Assembly: GCA_026874595.1 (NCBI GenBank)
Contig: CM049320.1
Coordinates: 53,037,070-53,101,069 of the forward strand
Direction: 5' to 3'
Source: Sipunculus nudus
Taxonomy: Eukaryota > Annelida > Sipuncula > Golfingiida > Sipunculidae
Length of the DNA: 64,000 nucleotides
Below the pieces are notes generated by a model. It saw only the letters and a program-made list of their open reading frames with translations, ran no database searches and was not told where the DNA came from. Positions 36,660 through 50,090 of this stretch are shown piece after piece (position 1 is the stretch's first letter; each line of letters begins with the position of its first letter). Made by a program: the position numbers and the translations under genes.

Positions 36660-38100
36660 TGTAAAATGAGTCTTTGTTACCTTGTCCTCGATGCGGTAAA
36701 CAACACAGAGGCTACCAATAGAAGATTTGATCACGAGGACAACACTTAACGACCCTAGTTATGGCAATCAAACTATGTTTGTTCCTTTGACGGTACTCAT
36801 CAGAGGAATTTTAAAGGCGCTGATAAAAACTTGATGTAAAGTTTCAGTCCAAAATAGATCACTTCTATGCATTGAAGACACACGTGCAGGACACAGCCTA
36901 ACTCATCGTTAAACAGAGGCGAATTATCTTACATGGTAAGTACAGACTTCCTGGGGCTGAATGTGTTTATTTGTTGACAGGCTTACCCACGGTGTCTGGT
37001 AAAGTAACAAATCAGGAAAAACAACCCTGATATCCAGACCATCAAAAAATTAATGAAAATGAACATATTCGTAGGGAAGTTATTGGAATCCTGGTCTAGG
37101 AAAAAAAGATTATTCACGTATTTTCTACCTCATTATTTTGCCGTAAGATGACAAGCAAAACTTTCCTTGTCTTTGTATATATTCAGTATGAATTCAATCA
37201 AATTATGTCATCACCATTGGAAGTGGCATTTTATATCTCTTTTGGACGATTGGCTGCTATCAATAAAGGCCAATCTCGGAAATTAACGTGTATTGTATTG
37301 ACCATGGCTGTATTTATTATCAGTTGAACCTGTGAATACCATTTTATCGTCGCATCCCACTAGACATATGTATAAACTTTAGGGCACTTCACAGAGACTT
37401 ATAGTTTATGTTCAAATGAAAATCCGTGTTTTTTGCTTTATGTTCAGATAATAACACATACTTATCACTACGCCTGACGTATTTGTATTTAATATCAGTA
37501 TATATGTTGACAAGCCTGTGAGCTTTCCCTCAAGAAAACTATGGCGAATAAACCAGTGAAAGCACTTGGATGCCAACCTTCAACAACACATTATTCCGAC
37601 GACTATATTTTTACCTTTTGCAACAATAGTAACCACAGGTAAATGGTGAACCTATCGTTTCCAACGAAGATATCTTGAAAGAAATAGCACTGCATTAGAT
37701 CATTATCGTAATGCAAATCATAAATGCGATTTCCTTTAAATCAGATTATCTGAGATTTGGCGGGAGAGTAAACAGACCCTGCTAAATTAATGAAAAATCC
37801 TTGATTTTTCCAATTTTTTACTCGCCGAAACACCTTCAATGCGAAAGCTCTATAACTATCCTAGCATTAAGCTGCATCGCGTGTCTATCTTTTCTAATGA
37901 GATCTCTTCAACATTGTAAATCCGGGACAATATCCCACATGTTAATCAAACAAATGCAGTGTTCATCCTTGCCCTCTTTTCTTTTGAACTGTATATTCAA
38001 TTTTTAAATTAGCACGCATTTGAATGGATGTGGGAACAGTAATCAAAAACAGTCTTTGGTGTCAATTTCAAAGAGTGTTTATGTATACCTTAAAACTGAA
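36660..38100. repeat. Diverged duplicated segment, copy 2
   Basis: Partner of 33560-34905, offset about 3.2 kb, same orientation. Confidence 0.7.
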
Positions 38101-38616
38101 ATTAAGGTACGAAACAAATTATGGCAAAAAACATTCAAACGATATTGGGACTTTCTGATATAAATGAAAATGATACCGTTCCAGAAAGTATTATTTCTGG
38201 GATAAAAGATATCAACGCATCAATTTGAAACGAACGGTTCTATACGTTGGATAGTATATAACATTTAAACACATAGTAATATTTGTAAGGTAAATGAAAT
38301 ATGTTGCTATTGTTTCCCGGTAGTTTACGTAACATTATAATCAAACTTAAAGTAAGCATATTTTTAAAGCTATTCCACACAGCTAACCTCATAAAAAAAC
38401 AACTAAAAAGCAGTTAAGTATACCTCATCCCCTAACGACACATCCAAATGCCTCTAATTAAATGCTGGAAAAAATTATCGGTGCGAATATGTTAAATGTT
38501 CCAAGGTCGTTGGCCCACATTAAATTATTTTGTGTACATAATTTGTCTTAAAATAAGGTAATAATTGAAAAAAAAATGAATATCCTTAAATTAACTTACA
38601 TATATATATGTATATA

Positions 38617-38670
<54 letters not shown>

Positions 38671-38965
38671 CATTAGTTTACCCCTCAAGCCACCAAGCTA
38701 TGTTAGTGACTGAAATGGCCAAGTGGGGAACCGTGTACAAATTGTGTACGAATATAATTTTATATTTAGATTATCATTCCCTTTTTCCTCCTGCAAGCAT
38801 AATTTTCATTTACATTTGTAGCAGTTATGAAAGCAGTCATGTATTCCGTTTATTGTTTTTGTAACCCCCAAAAATATGTATTATCAAAGGACCGGCTATA
38901 ACAACTATTCACATATTATTAGAAATGCAATATGTTCAATATATGAGAAAAGAAATGTTTATGAA
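38101..38965. other. Unassigned DNA with (AT)n tract
   Basis: Nothing recognised apart from an AT microsatellite at about 38601-38666. Confidence 0.5.
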
Positions 38966-39202
38966 TTAAAGCTGACTGAAAGTCATCGAGAACCAAGACG
39001 GACACGGCGAAATTGTATTTGGAAGCGATAAAATACTCTAATGCAATATCCAGATGGTCCTGAACAAATCTCTAAGAAAACTTAAAATTAGGTCATGGTG
39101 GACACAAAATGGTTGCACCGGGCCTAAAAACTGCCAACATAACATCCCTGGAGGTTCTTTGCAAATCGCTTTGAAAACCATGAAAATCATTATTTTTAGC
39201 AC
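38966..39202 (-). mobile_element. Pearl/HINE fragment
   Basis: GCTGACTGAAAGTCATC and AAAATTAGGTCATGGTGGACAC match the head and the core of the family at 21929 and 44390. It abuts the decayed LINE. Confidence 0.5.
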
Positions 39203-41290
39203 TCAGACAGTAAGAGAAGGTACAAATCGTAACCCACATCGGATAACAAAGGCTTCTGATGTCGCCATGTCATAGACCATGGTACCTTTCATGTCGTCAT
39301 GGAAGGGATTTATGATGCTGATGAGCTTGGATGGACATCCGATCCTAGGGGGGCTCTCGAAGAGGCCGTCCCCACTCACCAAATCGAACTCCTTCGTCTG
39401 GTCTATGTAGGCCATGAACAGTTGTTCTCTTTGTTCCCTGCATTTATCCTGCAGTTGCCTGGCGGAAAACACCATTTAGACAGTAGACCTTTTCGCGCGG
39501 AAGCTACCCCTGGATTTCTAGGTAGACTGTTTCTGTTAAAGTCTGAGGCCTCTCCAGTGCCACCCGGGCGAACAGCTTCCCAGTGATGCTGAGGAGGTTA
39601 ATACCCCGACAGTTGTCACAATCGCTCCTGTCACATTTTTTTCTGAAACAGTGTGACGATGTTGACATTCCTCATGTGTGGTACTTCACCTTCCTTCAAA
39701 CAGAGACAGAGTATGTCGTGCAGCTCTTGGATTGCAGTCTCGGTACAACGCTTCAGGACCTCGGCGGGGAATGCTTCCGTCCATGGGGAGCAAGTGACTT
39801 CAGTGCTTCGTTCAGCTCTTTGATGGTTGGTTCATGTCATGCTCCTCCGGGATGGGCATGCACTTCAGGGCATTCAGAGACTTGATTCACCCTTGCATAC
39901 AGCGCGGAGTAATGCTGTTCCAAGCGCTTTAATTGGTGTATTTGTCCTGGATTATCTCATATGTGGCAGGCTTTAGTGGTGCAATTTTTCTTCTATGCTG
40001 GGCCCAGTGCATGTTTGAATCCATCATACATTCCTTTGATGTTTCCTGTGTCAGTTGCAATAAGTGTCTTGGAGCACTATTTAGCAAAGCGTCTGGCATT
40101 CTGCTGAGCTTTGGTACGGACAGCCAGAAGGGTTTGCGGGTTTTGTTTGCTGGGAGTAGTCTTTTAAGCTATCAGTCAGTACGTTATTTTTTTCCCAATC
40201 AGTCTGCTGATTTATTGGTTTCCTTGCCCAAGGTGGACATCTCTGAGTTGTAAACCGAGCCTCTTAGGAGTTTCCAACTTTCGTGGGCACCTGCACCAGG
40301 TGGGCCTTAGAGGGATTCTTCGACTGCCTTTGGAAACTTCCGCTGGATGCGTATGCTGTTGGTGTCAATGCGGGATCTGCCTACCTTTCTTTAATGATGT
40401 AGCTTTTTCTTACCTTGCTGCACACCAAAGAGTGGTCCGTGTCACAGTCAGCCACTGGTCAGCTTGGAGTGACCCGGATGCTGGGTATCCTGGAATGTCC
40501 TCTCGCGTCACTCTTTCGATCGGGGATGTCTCCACAAGACTCTCTGTTGAGGCTTGGTGTTGAAGAATGTGTTGCTGACGGAAAGACCGAGGAGGCACAA
40601 GAGTTCTAGGGGACGTTGGCCATTTTCATACATCTTGCCAGTGCCGAACCTTCCCAAACACAAGGACCAGGAGTTCTGATCAGCCCCTACTCTGGCGTTG
40701 AAGTCGTCAAGGATGAAGAGTGTCTCCCTTGCTGGGGTGAGTGTGATGACAGCATTGAGATCATCATAAAACGTGTCCTTAGCTTCAGCCGAGGATGTCA
40801 ATGTTGATGCTTAGGCACTAATTAGGTGAACTTGTCCAACTGAGGAGTGAAATTGAAAAGTCAGGATTCTCTCAGATCCGATAGCAGGTTGCGATTATGC
40901 ATCCGAGCAGGCCGTTTAGGGCAGCGAATCCCAATCCGTGCTCTCTGGTTCCATCTGGAGGTTTCCCCTGCCAGAAAAGGGAGAAGGCTTTCTTGCTCAC
41001 ACTTCCTCTTCCTTGGAGTCTGGTCTCTTGCCGGGCAACCATGACCATCTGCAGTCTGCTCATTTCCATGACAGTCGTTGAGGGCAGGATATGTGTGATC
41101 TTCTTTCCATTGCTTGGTGCACACATGTCGATCCGCCTGTCGGCTCTGACCCTAAACATCACACGCACCCAGTGAAGTAAACAGACCGTGGCAAGGCAGC
41201 ACCTAATGGTTGGGGTTTGCCTAGCTTAAGGTAAACGGTAGCTGCCCAAAGAGACGCGATGGCCTCTCCTACCGTCTGAAGCAGCCCCTA
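39203..41290 (-). pseudogene. Decayed APE-type LINE: endonuclease and reverse transcriptase
   Basis: On the minus strand: LFWQGKPPDGTREHGLGFA (near 40960), then FILDDFNARVGAD and a WRHPRSK word (40510-40700) of the endonuclease, then AEVLKRC..ELHDILCLCLKEGEVP and NIVTLFQK (39660-39780), GKLFARVALERPQ and FSARQLQDKCREQ...FMAYIDQTKEFD (39300-39560) of the reverse transcriptase. Frames are broken repeatedly, including at an A7 run near 39645. The RT is cut off at about 39203 against a HINE fragment. Plus-strand frames over this interval are antisense shadows. Confidence 0.82.
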
Positions 41291-41640
41291 GCGTCTAACT
41301 CTACGCTGATGTAGTTTGGATTTTATAAATTGTAAAACAGCTACTTCCCGTGTTGTGGCTACGCTAGGATGTCCTCTGCAGTGCACAAACAGCCTGGGTA
41401 GGTGTGTATGAAGGACAAGCTGTTACCCAAGAAGCATCAACAATAAAAGTATAATCAAGCAAAGAATACAGTTTTCTGGAGAGGCATACAATGATCAAGG
41501 CACAATAATACTAATATTCACTGAGTCCACATCAAAACGTACAGGTTCAAAGATTCCACAGTTTCGTCCTAAGCCACTGGTCCTATGATCGTCACTCACG
41601 ATCGAGTGGCCTGATACAGTCTTCACTCAAGTATAGACAG

Positions 41641-41695
<55 letters not shown>

Positions 41696-43580
41696 GGGTA
41701 AATGAGACAATCATTGGCAATTGTTACAGTCTCATAATGGTAAATGTTGACCTGGTGCACTAGGTGGCATGGATGTTAAGTTTCTACATGAATATATCAA
41801 TATAATTCAAGGTTCAATATGGTGGCATTAATATACTTCACAGACGTACACAGCTGAATATATGTGTTGTAAGTCTGATTACATAGTTGTAACATATATA
41901 ACAAGCTAAAAAAATATTAGTAGATTAACCATGACTATATACATGTATATATAATTTTTAGTATTATTAATATTTGATATTATAAAAACAATATGCTGTT
42001 ATCACACAGGTGGGTATGACTGATCAGAGTAAAGTACAAAGATAGTAAGTTTAAGAAAATTCTCATAGTTTAGCTACAGATTTTAGCTGGTATAAGGTAT
42101 AATTTATATATAATAAAGTCACGTTAAAGGTCGTCTTGTCGTTTGGTGCTAGTGAGAGATTTCTATATTTGTTCAGTGTTTGTAATGTGCACCATATCCT
42201 TTGTCTCCGTTCAGTCCGTTTTTAATGCCGTTTTAATGTCGCTGTTTTATATTCTCAAGATAACTATTACTATCAATACTTTATATTATTAGCTGTGCGT
42301 CCCGTTTCGAAAAATTAACACATTTCGGTGTGTTAATGTATGCTTTTGGCCTGTGACCGTTCAGTCTTACGCTAAACATCTGGCTGATTTGTTCGATGTA
42401 TATTTAAAAGGGTAAAATTTGTATTTTTTAAAAGTAAACCACTGCTTTGGTTCTGCATTTAAATGTCCATGAACATGGTGTTCTTTTTTATTTACATTAC
42501 TTATACACCCCTTGTGGGATTTTGGGACATGGTAGGCAGCGTGGTCTGTTACACTGATATGTATTTACTTTGCGACTCTTTTGCGCTATTTATGCTGATG
42601 GACCGTGGATGGCATCTTCCTGGCATAGCTGGTCAGTACACTTTCCATATCTATGGTTGCGTGTGGTGTCGCAATGGTCAGTTGCGTATGATCTTCAATT
42701 GACTGACGTCATCAGCTTGCCTGGCTAGCATAAAATCAGTATTCCTAAAAGCTGTAACATGTTTTGTCATATTTTGGATTATTGTCACATGCCAAATTAA
42801 AACAAGGTAAAGCATTGTTTACGCAGGTAGTCGGCGGAATAACAACCTATGCAGCAAAGAGTTTTTATACTGCTTCACTTTTATTAAATATTACTCCGGA
42901 AACTCATTGGACTGTGACGGACTATAGTAAATTGATTACGAGGGATATTTTATTTTATATTCGGGGTGTCAGTATGAGAGTATAAATCTTGGAATAGATC
43001 TTTAAGTCCTTATCTGAACTAAGAACTGCCTCTCATTCGGGAATTTTTTTTTATGTATGTTGAGACATGCTTGTGTATCACCACAGAGGTCCAAGTTTAC
43101 TCGGAATACAGAGTTGGGTATAAATAGAGCATCTCTACTGAAATATTCCGCTCCTGACCCGTCACACTATTACAAATGTGCGGCAAAACTAAAAATGTCA
43201 AAGTCCACTACAAAGACGAAATATCTCTTGGTCTTCAAGCTTAAATTCAATTTTCAAAGAGAATTGTTTACCCTTTCCACCATTAGTTGCTAGATCATCA
43301 CCAATGAATCCTAAGGCAACGGTTTCCAGTGCTAAAATGAGGAGTTAACTAAACAGGTGCTCGCCCCCTGAAGTCTACAACAAACAATCTTAACAATAGA
43401 GACCGCCGAACAGGGACGGCTTAAGTTTAAGATATAATGGTTAAAAATCAAGATCTCAAATATAAGACAACTTACCCTGATAAACAAATATGTTTGTACA
43501 CAATATGTGGTCAAGGCACGGATAGGATTACACTCATACACACGAGCACACACATACATTATAAATATATTTATTTATTT

Positions 43581-43641
<61 letters not shown>

Positions 43642-44230
43642 GAATGGGGTAATGGCCTCTTATCATAGTAATAGTTATGACAAACCACAACATCCGTTAA
43701 ATATTAGATGCAACAGTAATGGTAAAATAAGGAAATTCAAATTATTATTTTAATGAATTGATCAATTGAAACGGAGTCTAAAAAGCCACAGAAATGAGTC
43801 TGCCTCTGTGCATTTAACAGAAATAGCACTATTGACGTGTAAAAATTATAAAACCATCCTAGTTAATAGACACGGTAATTTGATAAGGAGATTTCGGCAC
43901 ATTGATCAGTATACAAATTACTCTAGTCGATTTGAATGTGCCAACAAACTTACCAAACCTGACTGTGAAACGTAATATGCTTGTCTTTGAATTGCTTTTC
44001 TTTTGCTGACACACGCGCTGTCATCAGCGATGCACTCTTGGCTTGGTCGATATCAAGATAATGTGACAACCTGAATACAGTAGCCAGTGAATCGAGTGCC
44101 TTCATCATGAAATGTGACACTGATTAAATAGCAGTAGCACCTGTGTAACAAATATCAATGAATGGTACTTTCTGTTTTTATGTAAATGTATAAGATAATT
44201 TTTTTAACAAATGGCATAAATAATTGTTGC

Positions 44231-44263
<33 letters not shown>

Positions 44264-44266
44264 TAC

Positions 44267-44318
<52 letters not shown>

Positions 44319-44389
44319 AAACATATTGTTGATCGCCATTTTCCCCGAAAATTGGATTAATGGAAAACCATTTATTCGTTTTTACGAAA
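41291..44389. other. Unassigned DNA
   Basis: Contains (AT)n tracts at 41642-41692, 43592-43638 and 44231-44315. No exon or element recognised. Confidence 0.45.
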
Positions 44390-45300
44390 TAGCTTTATCA
44401 TCTGAGCTGCAGCAATCATCCTTTGTCCGTCGTCCGCCCGGCCTTCATACCGTCCCTCCGACAATTTTGAATCGTTAGGCTCGGACTTTACATACAGGAA
44501 ATGTCCAGTGAAATCTCCTTGGTAACCTGATATTAGGTCATTGTGGCCTATAATTTGCGAGATAAGGACAGTGAACATGTGTAAGGCTAAGAATTAAAAA
44601 AACCTAGCACTGTCCTGGACAAATGTGCTTGGAAACATAATTAGGTCACTGTGATAATTATTGGAAACAACCCATCATATATGTCAAATGGGCACAAAAT
44701 GTATACGTTAGGCCTCGAATCTTTAAACGCAAAGTCCTGTAATTTTATGAGCAAATCTTCTTGGAAACCTGAAACCAGGTCATGGTGACCTTTATTCTGC
44801 GACCACCAGGCCAATCGTATAATTTGAGCATCAGGATAGCCAGACATGAAAAAACTGTTTCCATTAGATCTCTAACACAAATCCAGGGGGTAATGGGTTT
44901 ATCCCCCTTGGAACCTGAAACGAGTTCATGATGATCTATGTTTTGTTTGCTACGGGCAAAAAGCGTGGTTTTAGCCCCCATGCAGTTAGACAGGACACAA
45001 AGTATGCCGGCTAACTTTAGAATCTCAAAACGTTAATGTTATACCTGGACATCCATGGAAGTCCTTTCCAAGTCTCTTTTTGATCTTTAAATTAAGACAC
45101 TGTGACCCATGTTCTGTGAGCTAAAATATATAAAAGATAACGAGAAAACCTGATATTGGCACTGTGAAAGTCAGATTGGCATAGATCATAATGTCTGGAT
45201 TTAGAATCTCTTACTCTAAATTCAAGGAAATCCTGTGCAATTCTCCTACAACTGTAAAATGCTTTACTTAAGACGGCATGATACCAGTATGTTTGTGCCA
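44390..45300 (-). mobile_element. Decayed pearl/HINE element
   Basis: Starts with TCATCTGAGCTGCAGCAATCATCC and a CCGTCGTCCG tract, the head of the 16472/21929 family. Several diverged core units follow with GAAACCTGA..TTAGGTCA words. Minus-strand frames with GHxDLxSG peptides are core-unit translations. Confidence 0.6.
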
Positions 45301-45979
45301 AATATCGTCAAAAGAAAATCTCCGTTTGAATTTGTTTTTAAAGCGAAAAACGTGCTTTTGCAAGTGCCCCTGCTTTGATCATTAGAAATGTACTTATCAA
45401 ATGAGATTCATGATCTCATTCATAGTTACAGGTTATCCTGTAGTGAGCCTCTGTGAAAGGCTGAACACACAGGTGCTATATTTCCGCCTGTGATGTCACC
45501 AAGTTACATTTGCTCTCAATCTTGATCTGCAGTTATTGAAGCGGATATGCATATTCATGAGAGGCTCCTCCTGATCCTATACGTACACCCCTAGCAGATA
45601 AATGATGCAACTTTAATTATGCAAAGGCAAACAATGAACCATGAGTCATTGACATGTTTACCTTTTGCCTGTGCTTGATGTAATACACTTGTGTACATAA
45701 GAGTAGCGCTGAAACCGGCGTATTAGCTTGAGATAAACTATGCGTAAAGGTAGAAAACTTAACCGCTACCTGTTTTGGTCAATAGCTGAACAATGTCAGC
45801 CATTCCGCTACTTACACTCACTGCGCACTAGTATGTTTAGGTTACTATTCCTGCACCCATGGACTAGAATATTCAGCTGAGAGGATACTTAATAAATAGC
45901 CTAAGCTATCCTGTGCCAGGAATTTATGATGATTCCACTGGATGAAGTGGTCGTTTGACATTTACTGTTATACTCGGGG
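45301..45979. other. Upstream region of gene B
   Basis: No repeat recognised. Probably gene B's promoter-proximal DNA. Confidence 0.4.
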
Positions 45980-45985
45980 TATAAA
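45980..45985 (+). promoter_or_regulatory. Candidate TATA box of gene B
   Basis: TATAAA in CGGGGTATAAACTCTGG, about 90 bp before the first ATG (46071). This would place transcription start near 46010 with a short 5' UTR. Alternatively a TTTCATTTTAG acceptor at 46051-46061 joins an upstream 5' UTR exon. Confidence 0.35.
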
Positions 45986-46070
45986 CTCTGGTTGTTTATC
46001 TTATTTCTCTATGACAACTTCAGCTAATCTAATTACACTCACCTGTTAATTTTCATTTTAGAGCGAAAAC

Positions 46071-46106
46071 ATGGAATATAATCTGAGGAAACGAATGGCG
46101 GACAAG
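46071..46106 (+). CDS. Gene B exon 1 (start, 12 codons)
   Basis: AAAACATGG is a good start context. It reads MEYNLRKRMADK to an AAG|gtattc donor. It is basic and matches gene A exon 1 in length and at M, Y and LR. Confidence 0.65.
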
Positions 46107-48691
46107 GTATTCTCATTTCATAATTGATTACCTTAAATACTTATGCCATATATCAATTTTATACTATTTTTTCTTTACATATATTAATAGAAGGTAACAA
46201 GTAATTAGTTCTAATCTTCCATTGTTACATGTAAAACCAAAAAGGACAAAGATTTTTGGAATTATCAATACATGTTTTGTGGTGTCTTCTTTTAAAATAT
46301 CTGACTTTGCCTTTCACACTTCTCTCGTTTCTCTACTCGTCAGTTTAAGATTACACGGAAGGCTATATGATTAGTAAGATGAATGACTTTGTTTCCAGAT
46401 CACAATTTACTTAACATCATTAGGTCGATGGGTTTCATATTAGCAGTTATGATATATTACGCCTCCTGTTACAGTTGTTACAAGAAACACATATGGCTAA
46501 AAGAAAAAAGGTATTTATATTTCGTTTGGTTAATCAATGTTCTCGCTAAGTTAAAGACTTAAGTAATGCTCGAGCCTTGATGCACAATATCGCACATAAC
46601 TAAAATGTATTTTAGGCATTAGATGTATTTTAGAATTTGTTCGTCAGAATAACTTGTTATGTCTTTCGTAAAAACACTAGTTAACTATGTTAACTAGTTA
46701 ACTAGTTAACTGATTTTTTTTTTAGAATTTTCCTGTTACTTCTTCAGTCATTGAGGAAGAGGCAATGTTTAATTTACACATCTTGCTTAAAACATAAAAA
46801 AACACATGTATTTCACCGTGGAACGATAAGAGAATAACAATAATGTTTGCGCTAAAACTATATTCCGATGTTATTAGTTAACTAGTTAACTGTTTTTTTT
46901 AGAATTTCCCTGTTACTTCTTCAGTCATTGAGGAAGAGGCAAGTGTTTAATTTACACATCTTGCTTAAAACATAAAAAAACACATGTATTTCACCGTGGA
47001 ACGATAACAGAATAACAATAATTTTTGCGTTTATATGTCTACACAGTCGTGTTTTGTGTATCTCTTTACCTTTTTAATTTCCTTTATTTTAATTATTCAA
47101 TATTTCTTTTAAAATTTGAGAGAAATACTGACAGCCATTTTCAGTTTTATGTTGTTCTGGTTTTGATGGATAATTAGATTAGAAATATACGTAATTTATA
47201 AAAATAAGTTTAAAGTGAGAAAATCTGTTCTATTGAATTTGTTTATGATCCTCCAAACTTTTCATTTAATACGCATTGTGTCTGTACTCGCTAAAGAAAC
47301 CAAAACCAAACCAAGGTTCAATGCATCAACAAGAAGAGCTAAATATTGAAGAATTGGTTGAAGGGAAATTCATCAAAGGCATGACATCAGCTATACAATA
47401 TGTTGAAAAACAATATGCAGAACAACAAAATCTTGACTCAAGGAAGCCTAGCCAAGAGGCTGTTAACAGAAAGCCTATTCGCATTGCTTTCGTCGACACG
47501 GGCTGCGATCGAGGTCACCCACACTTTGAAGGATGGGATGTTATTTGTAGAACATTTACTAAATCAGCAGGAGATGTTGATCCAACCGGACATGGCACCA
47601 GGGTGATTGGTCTATTCTGTTCTATGTTTAGACACTCTCGTTCAGCAATAGAAATACACAGTTTCAAAGTTACAAATGATCGGGAGTCCGGATTTGATGA
47701 AGAGAACTTTCGACAAGCACTTCAAGAGATTAAACAAGCAAAACCTCCCTTCAACATGGTAAACATTAGTGTTGGCTTTACTGGCCACCCACCCCTGTCA
47801 TTCCAGCTTGGTAACTCAGTTGCAGATATCGCGAAGCACATGACTGTCATTGCTGCAGCATCAAACGAAGGGATAAATGATGACAGCCATATAGCATTTC
47901 CAGCGACAGAGTGCATATCTATTGGTTCCTCTACCGCCCAAGGTGTCAGGAGTGACTTTACTCCACAGGGCCGCCTTCTCCTGTTTCTAGCTCAAGGAGA
48001 AAACCTGACAGCCCCTCTCTCTAGACAAGCACCAAGGTCTCATGAAGAAGAGGATAATCTGTACACGCACCGATGCACAGGAACTTCATTTGCAACACCC
48101 CTGGCTTCAGTGATAGCCGCACTGATTATCTTAAAAGCAGAGTCTTTTGGTAATTAACATAAATATGCAATACCTATATATCAACAAAAAAAAGAAAAGA
48201 AATAATGAAATATCTCTATCTGTAAGAATATTAATAGTATGTTCATGCCATCGAATATGTAAAACAATTATTATTGTTCTTATGCTATCATAACTTCATG
48301 TTTTACCTTATCCATGTACTATTGAAATGTATTGTATCTCAACATCAGCAGGTCTACAGAGTTTTCTGATATCTTTTTCTCATGAATATATTAAATTTTG
48401 ATTATTTCGTGAACCAGGAATATACTTTAAATGTAGGGGCTTTAACAAAAATGTCAATAATAATTTCTTGCTTTGCGTTCAGGTCTAACAAGGGAGGAGA
48501 AACAGCAACTTGTTACATCAAGAGTGATGAAGCGTTTCCTCAGGGAAACCACCGACTACACTCACGATCCTCACCGAGGATACGGTCCCCTCAGACCTCA
48601 GACACTTCTTCAGGATGATCATTTGTTTCGATCAAGGCTGGATAAAGTGTTACAGCGTACAGACCTTTACAAATATGGAACAGATGTATAA
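46071..48691 (+). CDS. Gene B: intracellular S8 (subtilisin-type) serine peptidase, multi-exon
   Basis: Coding exons: 46071-46106, 46475-46510, 46726-46761 and/or 46903-46938, 47297-48149 and 48483-48691. The product is 389 residues, or 401 with both duplicate exons. The plan equals gene A's: a 12-codon start exon, basic phase-0 microexons, one catalytic exon, a phase-1 intron and a conserved tail. All S8 catalytic residues are present, with no signal peptide. Introns are much shorter than in gene A, so the whole gene fits in 2.6 kb. The pair arose by duplication long enough ago for introns to lose all similarity while exon sizes and phases were kept. Substrate and pathway are unknown. Confidence 0.82.
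46475..46510 (+). CDS. Gene B exon 2 (36-nt microexon, basic)
   Basis: Acceptor CTGTTACAG, 12 codons LLQETHMAKRKK, donor AAG|gtattt. The KRKK end parallels KRRK in gene A exon 2, which is three codons longer. Confidence 0.6.
46726..46761 (+). CDS. Gene B exon 3, first copy (weak GC donor)
   Basis: A T-rich stretch and TTTAG acceptor, then NFPVTSSVIEEE, then GAG|GCAATG. The donor is a poorer match to GCAAGT than that of the second copy, and no GT is available here. Confidence 0.45.
46903..46938 (+). CDS. Gene B exon 3, second copy (GC donor)
   Basis: Same peptide as 46726-46761 with one synonymous difference, a T8 tract plus AG acceptor and a consensus GAG|GCAAGT donor. Position and donor type match gene A exon 3. 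Confidence 0.6.
47297..48149 (+). CDS. Gene B large exon: S8 peptidase catalytic domain
   Basis: The acceptor CTCGCTAAAG puts the frame in phase 0. An in-frame ATG further upstream at 47276 is open by chance and lies before the acceptor. Catalytic Asp is in FVDTGCD (47495), His in DPTGHGT (47591), Asn in AASNEG (47864) and Ser in GTSFATP (48086). The residues GKFIKGM and YVEKQY match gene A. The exon ends at TTTG|gtaatt, the same split codon as in gene A. Confidence 0.92.
48483..48691 (+). CDS. Gene B terminal exon: conserved C-terminal tail
   Basis: Acceptor TTTGCGTTCAG, then two bases completing Gly and 68 codons to TAA. It carries FLRETTDYTHDP, RGYGPLRPQ and KVLQRT identical to gene A. 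Exon length is the same 209 nt in both genes. The intron before it is 333 nt. Confidence 0.9.
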
Positions 48692-49249
48692 ATGTGGACA
48701 GAGCTATATCACGCCACACTTTGTTTCATATACGTGTTGAATGAACACATTTAAAGATTGGAAAGTTCAGCTGTTTATACCACGTTCTAAATAATTACTT
48801 ATGTTTAACAACAATATTGGACATTTCGCATATATGAATTTTATCTTTATTGTCTAGTCAGGCCACAAGTAATATTGTATGATTCTTTCTGGCTAGAAAT
48901 GTTAAAATGGATGTTATAATCTTGCATGATGTCCGAGCTGTGGGCAGGAAAAGGAATATACAAGTACACAATAGCGATTTTCTGCGGAAATGTTTTTCTG
49001 GGCGGATAGAAAGTGCTCAATGTTTTAGACAGACTATGGCAAACTTGGTTGTTTTAAACTGGGCATGTTAACACTAAATGAAAGAATGTTCTCAACAACA
49101 CTCAGAAATATCATACACCATTCGTCATAGAATATCGCCACCCAGCCGTAAAGAAGTTAATACCTGTACCACACCAACGTTCCGCCACCTGATGAACCGA
49201 TGAGCCCATGTAGTGACTTGCATCTACTCGGATCAATCATACAGCCAGG

Positions 49250-49311
<62 letters not shown>

Positions 49312-49385
49312 GACTGTTATTATTTATAACACGTGAATACTTATTCAAATTTTAACATGTGTTTACAGGATGTGTAAGTGTTGGC
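48692..49385. other. Downstream of gene B
   Basis: 3' UTR and intergenic DNA. An (AT)n tract lies at 49252-49306. No other feature. Confidence 0.5.
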
Positions 49386-49526
49386 TATAGCCCAATGAAA
49401 TGTTATGCAAGCCGTGAGGTTTGCGAGGCTTATGTCACATGGCAGGCGAGCCGTTTAGGCTCGCCTGCCATGATTGACACAAACCAAGCAAATCTCATGG
49501 CTTGCTTTACATTTTATTGGGCTATA
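49386..49526. mobile_element. Fold-back MITE, 141 bp
   Basis: The ends TATAGCCCAAT and ATTGGGCTATA are perfect inverted repeats. The whole unit folds on itself around a strong central stem (ATGGCAGGCGAGCC with GGCTCGCCTGCCAT, loop GTTTA at about 49453). Terminal TATA could include a TA target duplication as for Tc1/mariner-derived MITEs. Confidence 0.8.
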
Positions 49527-50030
49527 ACTGATTTTTAGTATATAGGGGCCTGCAGGCTGTGTAGGGTAGTACTTAGGTATTTCCTTTATTTGCTGTTCTC
49601 CTTGCGCAGAGAATTTAATAAGAGTGTGTAAGGTTAGCATTCCCTCTCTCCTTTCGTTCTTGTCTTACTGAGGGCGACTATATAAACATACATGGATTTT
49701 ATATGACATGTGAAGTACCTGTTGTATCAAGATGGTCCGGCGACCCGGTTGAGTGTCCAGTAGAACAAGTTTACATGTTAAGTATACATTTATTTATATG
49801 TCCATAACATTTAACAGAACATAATCTACCACTGTCAACAGTAAACATATATTTTGTATCATATCTTTTCTCGGACCACATTATGTGAAATATGTGATTA
49901 CATTTGAATATGGTGTATATTCTGTGAATTAAATTTTTCTTGTCGAGTTGAAATTTGATTTGGGCTTCATTTTCTAGGAGTATATCTGTGTGGTACGAGC
50001 CTGTATAAAAGTATGGCCGTTGCAATATAA

Positions 50031-50090
<60 letters not shown>

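Larger units (their letters stand above)
46695..47026 (+). repeat. 177-bp tandem duplication around gene B exon 3
   Basis: Two direct copies (break at about 46873) cover the TTAACTAGTTAAC palindromic leader, the T tract, the exon and the CACATGTATTTCACCGTGG downstream intron sequence, differing at only a few positions. Confidence 0.93.

Noticed and set aside
36770-36810. Possible third hammerhead (CTGATGA on the minus strand)
   Set aside because: No GAAA block or stem III follows at the right distance.
39299-41175. Chain of + strand frames of 60-106 codons
   Set aside because: They are antisense to the decayed LINE on the minus strand, where endonuclease and reverse transcriptase motifs are found.
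47276-47296. Start of gene B at the ATG at 47276
   Set aside because: It lies before a phase-0 acceptor, has poor context, and would discard the microexons conserved with gene A.
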